A DNA stretch of 57,271 nucleotides from Deltaproteobacteria bacterium. Lineage in GTDB: Bacteria; Desulfobacterota; Desulfuromonadia; Geobacterales; JAJYBI01. The stretch's first letter is position 1. The number at the start of each line of letters is the position of its first letter. Below the pieces are notes generated by a model, which ran no database searches, was not told where the DNA came from, and saw only the letters and a list, made by a program, of their open reading frames with translations. Where the stretch lies: positions 1-57,271 of the forward strand of contig JAJYBI010000023.1 in assembly GCA_021779095.1 (NCBI GenBank), read 5' to 3'. Position numbers and translations under genes: made by a program. This document shows, piece by piece, positions 34,351 through 44,762 of the stretch.

Positions 34351-36810
34351 ATGGCCAAGGAAGACAAACAGGAAACCGAAGAGCTGAAGATTCCCGACAT
34401 CCTGCCGCTGTTGCCGGTGCGGGACGTGGTGGTCTATCCCTACATGATCCTGCCGCTGTTCGTCGGGCGGGAGATTTCCATCAATGCGGTGGACGAGGCT
34501 CTGTCCAGGGACCGGCTGATCTTCCTCGCCACCCAGCGGGAGGCGGGAGACGAGGACCCGGCCCCGGAGGCGATCTACGAGGTCGGCACCGTCGCCATGA
34601 TCATGCGGATGCTGAAGCTCCCCGACGGCCGGGTGAAGATCCTCGTGCAGGGGCTTTCCAAGGGGCGGATCACGGAGTACGTCTCCGACAAGCCGTTCTA
34701 CTCGGTGCGGGTGGAGCGTCTGCTGGAGCCGGCCGTGGCGGAGGAGTCGCTGGAGACGGAGGCGCTCATGCGCACCGTGAAGGAGCAGCTCACCTCCATC
34801 ATCTCCCTGGGGAAGGTCATCTCGCCGGAAGTGCTGGTGATCGTGGAGAACATGCAGGAGCCGGGGAGCCTGGCCGACCTGGTGGCCAGCAACATCGGCC
34901 TGAAGATCGAGGACGCCCAGCAGCTCCTGGAGATCGTGGACCCGGTGGGCCGCCTGAAAAAGGTGAACGAGCTCCTCAACAAGGAGCATGAGCTCCTGAG
35001 CATGCAGGCCCGCATCCAGTCGGCGGCCAAGGAGGAGATGGGGAAGAGCCAGCGTGAGTATTTCCTGCGGGAGCAGCTCCGGGCGATCCAGCAGGAGCTG
35101 GGAGAAACGGACGCCCGCTCCGAGGAGCTGGCCGAACTGCGCAAATCCATCGAGCAGGCGAAGATGCCGGAGAACGTGGAGAAGGAGGCGCTGAAGCAGC
35201 TGGGACGGCTGGAGCAGATGCACCCCGACTCCGCCGAATCGGGGATGATCCGCACCTACCTGGACTGGATGGTGGACCTCCCCTGGAGCGTCTCCACGAA
35301 GGATTCCCTGCAGATCAAGAAGGCGAAGCAGATCCTGGACGAGGACCACTACTACCTGGAGAAGATCAAGGAGCGGATCCTGGAGTTCCTGGCGGTGAGG
35401 AAGCTTCGGAAGGAGATGAAGGGGCCGATCCTCTGCTTCGTGGGCCCTCCCGGCGTCGGCAAGACCTCCCTGGGCAAGTCCATCGCCCGGGCCATGGGGC
35501 GCAAGTTCATCCGGATCTCACTGGGCGGGGTGCGCGACGAGGCGGAGATCCGCGGCCATCGCCGCACCTACGTGGGGGCGATGCCGGGCCGCATCCTGCA
35601 GGGACTGAAGCAGGCCGGCTCCAACAACCCGGTCTTCATGCTGGACGAGCTGGACAAGCTCGGGTCCGACTTCCGCGGCGATCCGTCCTCGGCGCTCCTG
35701 GAGGTGCTGGACCCGGAACAGAACTTCATGTTCTCGGACCACTACATCAACCTGCCGTTCGACCTCTCCAACGTGATGTTCATCGCCACCGCCAACCAGG
35801 CGGACACCATCCCCGGTCCGCTCTACGACCGGATGGAGGTGATCAACCTCTCCGGCTACACGGAGGAGGAGAAGCTGCAGATCGCCAAGCGGTACCTCGT
35901 GCCGCGCCAGACGAAGGAAAACGGCATCTCGGCACGGACGGTGAAGATCACCGACGACGCCATCAAGACCATCATCGCCAAGTACACCCGGGAGGCGGGG
36001 CTCCGGAACCTGGAGCGGGAGATCGGCACCGTCTGCCGCAAGATCGCCCGCAAGGTGGCGGAGGGGGAGAAGCGCCAGTTCACGGTGGGTGCCGGCGCCG
36101 TGGCCCGCTACCTGGGGCCGGCCCGGTTCCTGCGGGAAGACGAGATGGAACAGAACGAGGTGGGACTCGTCACCGGTCTCGCCTGGACCCCCGTGGGGGG
36201 CGAGGTGCTGTACGTCGAGGCGACCATCATGAAGGGGAAAGGGGGGCTCACCCTGACCGGCCACCTGGGGGACGTGATGAAGGAGTCGGTGCAGGCCGCC
36301 CTTTCCTTCATCCGGTCCAAGGCGGCGGAGCTGCACCTCTCCGAGGATTTCGCCGCGAGCAACGACATCCACGTCCACGTGCCGGCGGGTGCGATCCCCA
36401 AGGACGGCCCCTCCGCCGGAATCACCATGGCCACGGCGCTTGTCTCCGCCCTGACCCGGGTGCCGGTGCGCAAGGACGTGGCGATGACCGGTGAGATCAC
36501 CCTGCGGGGGAAGGTGCTTCCCATCGGCGGACTCAAGGAGAAGATGCTCGCCGCCATCCGGGCCGGCATCACCACCATCATCATCCCCGAACAGAACAGG
36601 AAGGACCTTGAGGAGATCCCGCGGCATATCCTCCGGAAGGTGACGGTGCTGCCGGTGAAGACCATCGGCGATGTGCTGAAGATCGCACTGGAGAGCTATC
36701 CGCCGCCCGGGGCGGCGGCGGAGAAGCCCGCGCCCGCAAAGGCCGGGTCCGCTACGCGGAAGACGGCGGCCCCGCAACGCAAGCGCGCCACGGCGGGGGC
36801 CAGGCAGTGA
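34351..36810 (+). CDS. lon: ATP-dependent protease Lon
   Basis: 819 residues, full length for bacterial LonA. The N-domain ([20 protein letters not shown]), a coiled coil, AAA+ with Walker [10 protein letters not shown] and Walker [11 protein letters not shown] follow. The protease domain has the Ser688-Lys731 dyad ([18 protein letters not shown]). It degrades misfolded and regulatory proteins in the cytoplasm. A short Pro/Ala/Lys-rich tail (about 35 residues, [20 protein letters not shown]) extends beyond the domain. GAAGGAG precedes the ATG. The end overlaps thiL by 4 nt. Confidence 0.97.
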   Translation: MAKEDKQETEELKIPDILPLLPVRDVVVYPYMILPLFVGREISINAVDEALSRDRLIFLATQREAGDEDPAPEAIYEVGTVAMIMRMLKLPDGRVKILVQGLSKGRITEYVSDKPFYSVRVERLLEPAVAEESLETEALMRTVKEQLTSIISLGKVISPEVLVIVENMQEPGSLADLVASNIGLKIEDAQQLLEIVDPVGRLKKVNELLNKEHELLSMQARIQSAAKEEMGKSQREYFLREQLRAIQQELGETDARSEELAELRKSIEQAKMPENVEKEALKQLGRLEQMHPDSAESGMIRTYLDWMVDLPWSVSTKDSLQIKKAKQILDEDHYYLEKIKERILEFLAVRKLRKEMKGPILCFVGPPGVGKTSLGKSIARAMGRKFIRISLGGVRDEAEIRGHRRTYVGAMPGRILQGLKQAGSNNPVFMLDELDKLGSDFRGDPSSALLEVLDPEQNFMFSDHYINLPFDLSNVMFIATANQADTIPGPLYDRMEVINLSGYTEEEKLQIAKRYLVPRQTKENGISARTVKITDDAIKTIIAKYTREAGLRNLEREIGTVCRKIARKVAEGEKRQFTVGAGAVARYLGPARFLREDEMEQNEVGLVTGLAWTPVGGEVLYVEATIMKGKGGLTLTGHLGDVMKESVQAALSFIRSKAAELHLSEDFAASNDIHVHVPAGAIPKDGPSAGITMATALVSALTRVPVRKDVAMTGEITLRGKVLPIGGLKEKMLAAIRAGITTIIIPEQNRKDLEEIPRHILRKVTVLPVKTIGDVLKIALESYPPPGAAAEKPAPAKAGSATRKTAAPQRKRATAGARQ

Positions 36811-37787
36811 AGCTTGCCGACCTGGGCGAGTTCGGCCTGATCGACCGGATCGCCCGCCGGGTGTCGCCTGCGCCCGGGGTGCTGATCGGCATCGGCGACG
36901 ATGCCGCGTCGGTCCGGACCGGCGACGGACGCGTCTCCCTGCTCACCTCCGACATGCTGGTGGAGGGGGTCCATTTCGACCTGACGACCACCGATCCCGT
37001 CCGGCTCGGCCGGAAATCCCTGTCGGTCAACCTTTCGGATATCGCCGCCATGGGCGGCATCCCCCGGTACGTTCTCCTGTCGCTGGCGATTCCGCCGACC
37101 ATCCCGGCGGAGTTCGTGGAGGAGCTCGTCGGCGGGATGAACGGGTGTGCCGACCGGTTCGGGGCGACGCTGGTGGGGGGGGATACCTGCGCCTCCCGCC
37201 GCGACCTCGTCCTTTCCATCACCGTCGTGGGGGAACAGACCTCCGACCGGGTCGTGAGCCGCGCCGGTGCCCGGCCGGGCGATCTGGTCTGCGTTACCGG
37301 CGACCTGGGCGAGTCCGCCCTGGGACTGCGCGAGCTGCAGGCCGGGGTGCGGGTGAGCCCCGCCATCGACCGTCATCTCGATCCCCTGCCGCGGATGGAG
37401 ACGGGCAGGCTGCTCGCCGAGGCGGGCATCCCTTCCGCCATGATCGACGTGAGCGACGGCCTTTTGGCGGATCTCGGGCACATCCTGGAACGGTCGGGCG
37501 TGGGGGCGGAGCTGGAGAGCGACCTGGTACCGCTCTCCCCCTATTTCCGGGAGACCGCCGGCCGGTACCACGCAACGCCGCTGGAGCTGGCCGTCACCGG
37601 CGGCGAGGATTACGAGCTGTTGTTTACGGTGCCCCCGGCGCGGGAGGCGGAGCTCCGCCGGTTTGCGGCCGGGATGTCGTGCCCGGTGACCGTGATCGGC
37701 CGTATCACCGCCGAAAAGGGGCTCTCCCTGCGCGACCGGTGCGGCACGCCGGTGGTCGTCGCCGGCAGTGGCTACCGGCACTTCTGA
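36807..37787 (+). CDS. thiL: thiamine-monophosphate kinase ThiL
   Basis: 326 residues. It phosphorylates thiamine monophosphate to thiamine diphosphate, the last step of cofactor synthesis. PurM/AIR-synthase fold motifs are [76 protein letters not shown] and [12 protein letters not shown]. It starts with GTG overlapping the lon stop (GTGA), so it depends on lon-operon transcription. No TPP riboswitch is seen. Confidence 0.95.
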   Translation: MKLADLGEFGLIDRIARRVSPAPGVLIGIGDDAASVRTGDGRVSLLTSDMLVEGVHFDLTTTDPVRLGRKSLSVNLSDIAAMGGIPRYVLLSLAIPPTIPAEFVEELVGGMNGCADRFGATLVGGDTCASRRDLVLSITVVGEQTSDRVVSRAGARPGDLVCVTGDLGESALGLRELQAGVRVSPAIDRHLDPLPRMETGRLLAEAGIPSAMIDVSDGLLADLGHILERSGVGAELESDLVPLSPYFRETAGRYHATPLELAVTGGEDYELLFTVPPAREAELRRFAAGMSCPVTVIGRITAEKGLSLRDRCGTPVVVAGSGYRHF

Positions 37788-37930
37788 CGGTCTCCCCGGG
37801 TAACCGGACAATCCTATTTGGAATACGAACGAGTGATACGCATGTCTCGATATCTTTCCGTACTGATGAACAGCGCATCGACCTGCACCGCGTGCCGGCG
37901 CCCCCATGGCGGCCGGACCGGCATCGTTCC

Positions 37931-38791
37931 ATGAATCCGGCCGGGGCCGACAATCGACTGCCGACAGGCACCGACTTCGAATGTACCGAGCCATCCTTCC
38001 GGCAGATCCAGCGGATTCTGAAGGAGCGCAAACGGTTCAACCTGGAGAGCTACAAGGACAAGTGCATGAAACGGCGGATCGCCATCCGCGTCAGGGCGAC
38101 CCGCAGCGGGACGTGCGAGGAATACGCCGCCCTGATCGAGCGGGACGACCACGAGCTCGACCGGCTCGTGAAGGTGCTGACGATCCATGTGAGCCAGTTC
38201 TTCCGCAATCCGCCGACCTTCGAGAAACTCCGTGACGACGTGATTCCGCACCTGTTCCAACGGAGTCGCGCCGCCGGCACCGGCCTGACGGTCTGGAGCG
38301 TCGGCTGTGCGGCGGGTGAGGAGCCCTACTCGCTGGCCATCATGCTGCACGCGCATTTTGCCGCGGAGATGGCGGCGGTGCCCGTCTCCATCGTCGCCAC
38401 CGATGTGGATGCGGAGGTGCTGGAACGGGCCCGCGACGGCGAGTACGGCGAAGACCGGGTGGCCGGGGTGGATCCCGCACTGCGGGCGCGGTATTTCCAC
38501 GAGCGGGACGGCCGGTTCCTCCTGCACGACGAGATCCGCCGGATGGTGACCTTCTGCCGGGGCGACCTCTTCCACGTGGAGGAGTACCCCCCCTGCGACC
38601 TGATCCTCTGCCGGAACGTACTGATCTATTTCGAGCGCACCCAGCAGGAGCGGATCATCAAGGGGTTCGCCCGGGCCCTCCCCGTCGACGGCGTGCTGGT
38701 GCTGGGGAAGTCGGAGACCCTGGTGGGAGAGAGCCGGAGGCTTTTCCGGACGATCTGCCCGGTGGAGCGAATCTACGGCCGGATGCCGTGA
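37931..38791 (+). CDS. cheR: chemotaxis protein methyltransferase CheR
   Basis: 286 residues. It uses S-adenosylmethionine to methylate glutamates on chemoreceptors. The N-terminal CheR domain ([27 protein letters not shown]) and SAM-binding domain are intact: [44 protein letters not shown]. The ATG at 37931 is the only in-frame ATG before the domain; its ribosome site is weak. It heads the small cluster cheR-mcp-cheW-cheA. Confidence 0.93.
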   Translation: MNPAGADNRLPTGTDFECTEPSFRQIQRILKERKRFNLESYKDKCMKRRIAIRVRATRSGTCEEYAALIERDDHELDRLVKVLTIHVSQFFRNPPTFEKLRDDVIPHLFQRSRAAGTGLTVWSVGCAAGEEPYSLAIMLHAHFAAEMAAVPVSIVATDVDAEVLERARDGEYGEDRVAGVDPALRARYFHERDGRFLLHDEIRRMVTFCRGDLFHVEEYPPCDLILCRNVLIYFERTQQERIIKGFARALPVDGVLVLGKSETLVGESRRLFRTICPVERIYGRMP

Positions 38792-38861
38792 GCCGCCGGC
38801 GTCGCGTCACACAAACTGCGCAGTCAACCGCCGGTACGCGGCGGCGTTGAAAGGAGAGGTT

Positions 38862-40145
38862 ATGCATATCCCCATTGGCTACAAGTTCACCCTCGGGTTT
38901 GTGGTGGTGGTGGCGTCCGTGGCGTTCGTCCCCAAGGGGGTTGAGCTCCTGGGGTACGCGCCGGAGATAACGGCGATCCTCTCCTATGTGGTGGCCATGA
39001 CCATCGGCCTCATCCTCGGTGCGATATTCACCCGGAGTTTCACCCGGAACATTTCGCGGCTCAAGGATGCCACCGAGGAGATCAGCGGCGGCGATCTGAC
39101 CAACGACGTGGTCCTCGGGGCGACCCGGTTTCCCGACGAAACGACGGAGATGGCGGCGTCCATCAACCGGATGGCTGCGAGCCTGCGCCAGCTGGTGCTC
39201 CATGTGCGGGATGCGTCGCAGAAGGTGGCGGAGTCGGCGGAAACCCTCACCTCATCGGCGCTGGAGGTCAACTCCTCCACGGAGGAGGTCGCCCAGGCCA
39301 TCGAGCAGATCTCCCGCGGGGCGGAGAGCCAGGCGGAGACGGTGGCGAAGAGCTCCAAGGTGATCCACGAGATGGCCATCTCCATCGAACTCGTCGCCAA
39401 GCGGGCCAGGGAGGCGGCGAAGGCGGCGCGGGAGACGAGCCAGACCGCCCAGCGCGGCGGCGAGATGGCGGGTGATTCGATGCAACGGATGAAGGAGCTT
39501 TTGGACCGGGTGGCCACCAGCGGCCAGCAGTTCATGACGCTGAACGCGAAGCTGCAGCAGGTGGGGAAGATCGCCGATTTCATCGGCGACATCGCCCGCC
39601 AGACGAACCTTCTGGCGCTCAACGCCTCCATCGAGGCGACCCGTGCCGGGGAATACGGCAAGGGGTTCAGCGTGGTGGCGGACGAGGTGCGCAAACTGGC
39701 CGACGGCACCGGCAAGTCGGCGGCCAGCATCATCGAGCTGATCGTCGGGATCAAGGAGGAGAGCCAGAAGGTGCAGGAGAACATCGCCGCCAGCTCCCTC
39801 AGCATCAGCGCCGGGCGGCAGAAACTGGACACGACGGCGGCGGCGTTTTCCGACATCCTGACGACGGTCCTGGAGACGGAAAAGAAGGCGAACAGCATCG
39901 CCGACCTGTCCCAGATGCAGACGGAAGGGGCACAGCGGATGGTCGCCACCATCGACGAGATCGCCCGGGTCGCGGAGGACAACGCCGCCTCCACGGAACA
40001 GGTATCCGCCGCCACCGAGGAGCAGGCCGCCTCCATGCAGGAGATGACCCTGGCGACCAAGGAGCTGGCCGCACTGGCGGCCGAGCTGATGCGGGTCGTG
40101 GAACGGTTCCGGGTCGATGCCGCCGGCGTGGCCGACCCGGCATGA
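38862..40145 (+). CDS. chemoreceptor without periplasmic sensor domain
   Basis: 427 residues. Two closely spaced membrane helices (about 8-25 and 38-57) leave no ligand domain outside. HAMP-like linker, then a signalling hairpin whose tip is [20 protein letters not shown] near residue 249, with Ser and Thr where most receptors have Ala. It may sense membrane or cytoplasmic state. GAAAGGAGAGG sets the ATG at 38862. The end overlaps cheW by 4 nt, so it is the dedicated receptor of this CheW/CheA pair. Confidence 0.92.
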   Translation: MHIPIGYKFTLGFVVVVASVAFVPKGVELLGYAPEITAILSYVVAMTIGLILGAIFTRSFTRNISRLKDATEEISGGDLTNDVVLGATRFPDETTEMAASINRMAASLRQLVLHVRDASQKVAESAETLTSSALEVNSSTEEVAQAIEQISRGAESQAETVAKSSKVIHEMAISIELVAKRAREAAKAARETSQTAQRGGEMAGDSMQRMKELLDRVATSGQQFMTLNAKLQQVGKIADFIGDIARQTNLLALNASIEATRAGEYGKGFSVVADEVRKLADGTGKSAASIIELIVGIKEESQKVQENIAASSLSISAGRQKLDTTAAAFSDILTTVLETEKKANSIADLSQMQTEGAQRMVATIDEIARVAEDNAASTEQVSAATEEQAASMQEMTLATKELAALAAELMRVVERFRVDAAGVADPA

Positions 40146-40570
40146 GCGAGCGGGTCAGCAGGCTGCTGATCTTCCGGGTGCACGGGGTCCGGTACGGCCT
40201 CGACCTGTACGACGTGTCCGAGGTACTGGAGACCTTCACCCTGTACCCGATCCCGCGGGCACCCGCCACCCTCCGCGGAGCGGTGAACAGCCACGGGATT
40301 CTGATCCCCGTGGTGGATCTGGGGAACTATTTCGGTTCCGGACCGCTGGCGGAGCAGGGGACGCTCCTGGTGCTTGACCGGGGACGGGCGAACTGCGCGC
40401 TCCTGGTGGAACGGGTGGAGGCGGTGGTGCCGTTCGAAGAGGCGATCGGGGAGGACGTCTCGACGGAGCCGGAGTTCGCCCGGCTGCTGAAGCTTGCCGA
40501 CGGCCCGGTGCGGCAGCTCTCGTTCGACGGGGTCGTCGAGGGGGTCGAAAGGGTGCTGCAGTCGTGCTGA
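40142..40570 (+). CDS. cheW: chemotaxis coupling protein CheW
   Basis: 142 residues, a single CheW beta-barrel domain linking receptor tips to CheA. Seen are [50 protein letters not shown], and [20 protein letters not shown]. The start overlaps the receptor stop (ATGA). Length is normal. Confidence 0.93.
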   Translation: MSERVSRLLIFRVHGVRYGLDLYDVSEVLETFTLYPIPRAPATLRGAVNSHGILIPVVDLGNYFGSGPLAEQGTLLVLDRGRANCALLVERVEAVVPFEEAIGEDVSTEPEFARLLKLADGPVRQLSFDGVVEGVERVLQSC

Positions 40571-40601
40571 CGGCGGGACTGTCCGACGGGGGAATGCCGA
40601 T

Positions 40602-42218
40602 ATGGACATGAGTCAGTATCTCGCCCTGTTCGTTTCCGAGACCCGGGAACACCTGACCGCCATGGGCGACCTGATCGTGGCGCTGGAAAAATCCCCCTCC
40701 AACACGGCGGACGTGGATTCCCTGTTCCGGTCGGCCCATTCCGTGAAGGGGATGGCCGCCTCGATGGGGTACGGCGATATCGCCGATCTGGCCCACGCGC
40801 TGGAAGACCTCATGGACCGGGTCCGCAAGGGGGAGTTCGTCTTCGACGGCGGGGTGGCGGATCTCTTGCTGGAGGGGACGGACATCCTGCAGCACGCCGT
40901 CGTCGCCGTATCCGGCGGCGGGGACGGCAGGTGCGAGATCAAGGACCTCTGCCGCCGTGTCGCCGATTTTACCCCCGGCGCCGCCCCCTCGAAGCCTGCC
41001 CCGCAACCGCCTCCCCCGGCCCCCCCACCGGAACCGGCCGCCGGCGGTACGAAGCCTTCCGGTGCCGCGGAGCCGCTGCAGACGGTCCGGGTCCGTACCG
41101 ACATCCTGGACCGGCTGGTGAACGTCACCGGTGAACTCGTCACCTGCAAGAACCATCTGCTGAGCCTCTGCCGCGACGACTTCCCCGAGGAGGTGGGGGG
41201 CGCGCTCACCGACCTTTCCCGCCTGCTCCGCAGCCTGCACAACGACGTCATGCAGGTCCGGATGATGCCGCTGGCCACCATCGTCGACCGGTTTCCCCGT
41301 CTGGTGCGCGACCTGGGGCGGAAGCAGGGGAAAGAGATCGAGTTCGTCATCGAGGGGCGGGAGATCGAACTGGACCGGAGCATGCTGGAGGAGCTGAGCG
41401 ACCCGCTGGTGCATATCCTGCGGAATGCGGTGGACCACGGAATCGAGAGCCGCGAGGTCCGGCTGGCGGCGGGGAAGCGGTACCAGGGAAAGATCGTACT
41501 GGCCGCCCGGCGGGAGCGGGACCAGGTGGTGCTCTCCATCCAGGACGACGGCAAGGGGATGGACCCCGCTGCGCTGGTGGCGACGGCGGTGAAAAAGGGG
41601 CTCGTCGCACCGGAGAAGGCGCAGAAGCTGACCCGGCAGGAGGCGTTCCTGCTCACCTGCCTCCCCGGCTTTTCCACCGCCGCCGCGGTCACCGACATCT
41701 CGGGGCGCGGCGTCGGCATGGATGCGGTCAGCAGTTCCATCAAATCGCTCGGTGGGGTGCTGGCCATCGATTCCCGCCAGGGGGCCGGTTCGCGGATCGT
41801 CCTCAGGCTGCCGATCTCCGTGGCGATCATCCAGGTGCTGCTGGTCGCCGGCGGCAACATGACCATCGCCGTGCCGGTCACGAGCATCATCAGAACCGCC
41901 GAGGTGCGCCGCCGGGAGATCTCCAGCAAGGGGGCGCACAAGGTGTTCTCCCTGGACGACCAGGCGATCCCCATCTTAAGCCTCAACCGTATCCTCGGAC
42001 TGCCGCTCGCCCCCGTGACGGGCGAAAGCCTGTCGGTGCTGGTGGCGGAGATGAAGGGGCGCCTCGTCGGGCTTCTGGTGGACCGGTTCATCGGCCAGCA
42101 GGAGGTGTTCGTCAAGCCGCTCGGACGGCCCTTGTCGCGTCTGCGGGGGATCTCCGGCGGTGCCATTCTGGGGGAGGGGCAGGTGGTGTTCCTGCTGGAC
42201 ATCCCCAACCTGCTGTAG
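40602..42218 (+). CDS. cheA: chemotaxis histidine kinase CheA, short form
   Basis: 538 residues. Hpt P1 with His46 (RSAHSVKGMAASMGY), then a Pro-rich linker (KPAPQPPPPAPPPEPAAGG) where the P2 CheY-docking domain would be. P3 dimerisation (LDRLVNVTGELVTCKNHL), the P4 kinase (ILRNAVDHGIE, GDDGKG-like DDGKGMD, GRGVGMDAV) and the P5 CheW-like domain follow. Absence of P2 makes it about 115 residues shorter than enteric CheA. GGGGGA lies 9 nt before the ATG at 40602. No cheY, cheB or motor gene is adjacent, so its phospho-target is encoded elsewhere. Confidence 0.94.
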   Translation: MDMSQYLALFVSETREHLTAMGDLIVALEKSPSNTADVDSLFRSAHSVKGMAASMGYGDIADLAHALEDLMDRVRKGEFVFDGGVADLLLEGTDILQHAVVAVSGGGDGRCEIKDLCRRVADFTPGAAPSKPAPQPPPPAPPPEPAAGGTKPSGAAEPLQTVRVRTDILDRLVNVTGELVTCKNHLLSLCRDDFPEEVGGALTDLSRLLRSLHNDVMQVRMMPLATIVDRFPRLVRDLGRKQGKEIEFVIEGREIELDRSMLEELSDPLVHILRNAVDHGIESREVRLAAGKRYQGKIVLAARRERDQVVLSIQDDGKGMDPAALVATAVKKGLVAPEKAQKLTRQEAFLLTCLPGFSTAAAVTDISGRGVGMDAVSSSIKSLGGVLAIDSRQGAGSRIVLRLPISVAIIQVLLVAGGNMTIAVPVTSIIRTAEVRRREISSKGAHKVFSLDDQAIPILSLNRILGLPLAPVTGESLSVLVAEMKGRLVGLLVDRFIGQQEVFVKPLGRPLSRLRGISGGAILGEGQVVFLLDIPNLL

Positions 42219-42350
42219 CCGGTGCAGACGGTATCGCGCCGGCGAAAGTCGTTGCGCGGGTGACCGAGTTGTGGCACAATTTCCCATCCCGGGGGGCCGG
42301 GGCGAACCGGCCGTCGGAGTCGGTCCGGCAGTTTCATGCAAGGAGGGGTG

Positions 42351-43226
42351 ATGAAGCTCAGGAATGTAGCCCTTATCGTACTTTTCGTGGTGCAGGCGGC
42401 TGTCAGTGCTCAGGCTGCGGCCCCGCCCGGCCGGTTCGGAGACATACCGCAGGGGGCGTTTCCCGACGACCGGCAGGCGGCGCCAGTTCCCGGTCTCCCG
42501 TCACTCAATACCAAGATTCCCCTCGGACTTCAGGATGTGATCCATACCGTCGAGGATGCGTTCCGGCCCGACCGGCAGGGGCTGCTCCCCGTATCCGACG
42601 TGGTGGCCGACTTCTTCCAGAGCACGGTGCTGGCGAACGGGCGCGAGATGCGTGCCGACGGCCAGATGTTCGTCAGGTTCGCCGACGAGGGACGACCGCT
42701 CATGTTCCGGTTCGACTACTTCCGGCCGGCCCAGCAGGAGATCGTCTGCGACGGCAACACCCAGTGGGTCTACCTGCCGGAGAACCGTCAGGTGATCCTG
42801 AGCGACGTACGGTTCGCCTTCAACCAGTCCGGTTTCGACCCGGGCCACGACCGGGGGGTCAACTTCCTCCAGGGACTGGGGAGCATCTCGCGGGATTTCC
42901 TGATCAACTTCTCGTCCCAGCAGTACGACCCCCAGGGGAACTACATCCTGGAGCTGGACCCCCGCCGTTCCTCCGTGTCGGTACAGAAGCTGTTCATGGT
43001 GGTGAGCCGCGAGTCGGTCCTGATGCACAAACAGGGGATCGCGCCGACCCTGGCCACCCAGGAGTTCCTCTTCCCGATCCGCTCGACCACGGTGATCGAT
43101 CACGAGGGGAACCGCACGACCCTCGAATTCAGCAACATCAAGACCAACAGCCGGCTGCAGCCGTCGCTCTTCAACTTCGTCGTACCGGCGGACGTCCAGG
43201 TGGTCAAGCCGGGGCGAAACTACTGA
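42351..43226 (+). CDS. LolA-like outer-membrane lipoprotein carrier paralogue
   Basis: 291 residues with signal peptide (about 1-24, ending AQAAA). After an N-terminal extension of about 60 residues come LolA features: VVADFFQSTVLANGREMRA, MFRFDYFRPAQQEIVCDGNT, WVYLPENRQVILSDV, and a TTLEFSNIKTNSRLQPSLFN end. It resembles the next gene throughout (PENRQV; FRFDY; PFPI/LFPI), so the two arose by duplication. AAGGAGGGG precedes the ATG. Its role as a second periplasmic lipoprotein chaperone is inferred. Confidence 0.8.
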   Translation: MKLRNVALIVLFVVQAAVSAQAAAPPGRFGDIPQGAFPDDRQAAPVPGLPSLNTKIPLGLQDVIHTVEDAFRPDRQGLLPVSDVVADFFQSTVLANGREMRADGQMFVRFADEGRPLMFRFDYFRPAQQEIVCDGNTQWVYLPENRQVILSDVRFAFNQSGFDPGHDRGVNFLQGLGSISRDFLINFSSQQYDPQGNYILELDPRRSSVSVQKLFMVVSRESVLMHKQGIAPTLATQEFLFPIRSTTVIDHEGNRTTLEFSNIKTNSRLQPSLFNFVVPADVQVVKPGRNY

Positions 43227-43273
43227 ATCCGCGACGGCGCCGACCCGTCGCCACGCAGGAGGAGAACAGTTCC

Positions 43274-43987
43274 ATGCGCAGAGCACGCACCGTCATCATT
43301 CCGTTTGTCATCCTCCTCTGTCTCGCCGTTGCGGGTGTCGCGAACGCCGCGGAGCTGAAGGACGTGGTGGCCGCACTTGAACAGGGGTACGGCGAGCTGC
43401 ACGACCTGCAGGCCGATTTCGCCCAGCGCACGACCATTGCGGCACTGAAGCGGAACCAGAAGGGGGCCGGCGAACTGTACCTCAAGCGGCCGGCCAAGGC
43501 GTCCGCCATGTTCCGCTTCGACTACACGAAGCCGCGGCAGGAGATCGTCTCCAACGGCAGGACCGTCTGGTACTACATCCCGGAAAACAGGCAGGTCATG
43601 ACCTCCGAACTTTCCGCCATGTTCGCCGGGGGGAACAGCATCGCCCTCGCCTGGCTCACCGGAATGGGGAACCTGTCCCGGGATTTCGCCGTCGCCTTCG
43701 ACGGCAAGGGGCGGGACGCGCACGGCAACTACCTCCTGGACCTGACCCCGAAACGGGCGAACCAGGGGATCACCCGGCTGCAGCTCACCATCGCCGCCGG
43801 GGCGGTGGACGGCTATCTGAAGGCGGGGAAGGCGGTCATGCCGTTCCCGATCGTGGCGTCGACCGTCACCGATGCCATGGGGAACCGGACCGCCATCGAG
43901 TTCAGCCGGGTAAAGGTGAACCAGGGGCTGGGCAGCGGCCGGTTCACCTTCAAGATCCCCAAAGGGGTCGAGGTCATCCGGCAGTAG
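43274..43987 (+). CDS. lolA: outer-membrane lipoprotein carrier protein LolA
   Basis: 237 residues with signal peptide (hydrophobic 8-25, cleavage near AGVANAA). LolA carries lipoproteins released by LolCDE across the periplasm. Conserved segments are ADFAQRTTIAALKRNQKGAG, FRFDYTKPRQEIVSNGRTVW, YYIPENRQVMTSEL and TAIEFSRVKVNQGLGSGRF. GGAGGAGAAC precedes the ATG. It follows its longer paralogue by 47 bp, likely in one transcript. Confidence 0.88.
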   Translation: MRRARTVIIPFVILLCLAVAGVANAAELKDVVAALEQGYGELHDLQADFAQRTTIAALKRNQKGAGELYLKRPAKASAMFRFDYTKPRQEIVSNGRTVWYYIPENRQVMTSELSAMFAGGNSIALAWLTGMGNLSRDFAVAFDGKGRDAHGNYLLDLTPKRANQGITRLQLTIAAGAVDGYLKAGKAVMPFPIVASTVTDAMGNRTAIEFSRVKVNQGLGSGRFTFKIPKGVEVIRQ

Positions 43988-44021
43988 CATCCGACGACAG
44001 AGAGAATGAAAGGAGCAGGCC

Positions 44022-44507
44022 ATGCCGTCGTTCGACATCGTATCGAAGGTGGAGATGCAGGAGGTGGACAACGCCGTCAACCAGGCGATCAAGGAGATCG
44101 GCCAGCGGTACGACTTCAAGGGGTCCAAGAGCGAGATCACCCAGGAGAAGGACGCGGTGAAGGTGCTCGCCGACGACGACTACAAGCTGAAGGCGGTCGT
44201 CGACGTCCTGCAGTCAAAGTTCCTGAAGCGCAACATCTCCATCAAGGCGCTGCAGTACGGCAAGGTGGAGCCGGCCTCCGGCGGCATGGTGCGCCAGATC
44301 ATCACGGTGCAGCAGGGGATCTCCAAGGAGAAGGGGAAGGAGATCGTCGCCGCCATCAAGGAGTCGAAGCTGAAGGTGCAGGGACAGATCCAGGACGACC
44401 AGGTGCGGGTGACCGGCAAGAACCGGGACGACCTGCAGGAGGCCATCGCGCTGTTGAAGGGGAAGGACCTGGGGGTGGAGATGCAGTTCACCAACTTCCG
44501 CGAGTAG
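44022..44507 (+). CDS. yajQ: YajQ family nucleotide-binding protein
   Basis: 161 residues, full length. Two ferredoxin-like halves: [34 protein letters not shown], and the repeat-like [20 protein letters not shown] and [17 protein letters not shown]. YajQ proteins bind nucleotides, and one Xanthomonas member is a c-di-GMP effector. Given the many c-di-GMP-linked proteins in this window that role is possible but not shown. AAAGGAGCAGG precedes the ATG. Confidence 0.95.
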   Translation: MPSFDIVSKVEMQEVDNAVNQAIKEIGQRYDFKGSKSEITQEKDAVKVLADDDYKLKAVVDVLQSKFLKRNISIKALQYGKVEPASGGMVRQIITVQQGISKEKGKEIVAAIKESKLKVQGQIQDDQVRVTGKNRDDLQEAIALLKGKDLGVEMQFTNFRE

Positions 44508-44549
44508 GAACGCGACTTTTTCGCGATCGCGGCCATCCCCTCACACAAT

Positions 44550-44745
44550 CCCTCTCCCAGAGGGAGAGGGCACGGAATGCTCTCACCTTTCGGGGGAGAG
44601 ATAGAGAGAGGGGCGCCTTGCGCTCATCGAAAAATTCGCGTTCCTTTTTTGCCGGCAACACACATTCAAGCCACTGTTCGGTTTTCCTCCGTGGAACTCT
44701 TTGACCTCTGTGGTTCAAGCTTTTTGCAGTTCAAGACTCATATCG
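44550..44745. repeat. intergenic repeat-like segment before rimO
   Basis: CCCTCTCCC-AGA-GGGAGAGGG (44550-44570) is a perfect 9-bp hairpin of a type scattered through many proteobacterial genomes. After it come a GGGGGAGAGATAGAGAGAGG run and, at 44689-44720, a CTCCGTGG...CCTCTGTGGTTC phrase also found near 7600. The 255-bp gap 44508-44762 has no gene. Confidence 0.5.
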
Positions 44746-44762
44746 ATGCATCGGGGGCATGT

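Noticed and set aside
36807..37787. TPP riboswitch controlling thiL
   Set aside because: thiL overlaps lon by 4 nt and no thi-box-like sequence occurs between the operon promoter and hsp20.
40602..42218. CheA as a truncated or broken gene because it is short
   Set aside because: All catalytic domains are intact. Only P2 is absent, replaced by a Pro-rich linker, a known natural variant.
42260..43273. Possible fusion extending LolA upstream by 338 codons
   Set aside because: It overlaps the LolA-like gene in a different frame. A ribosome site and signal peptide place the true start at 43274.
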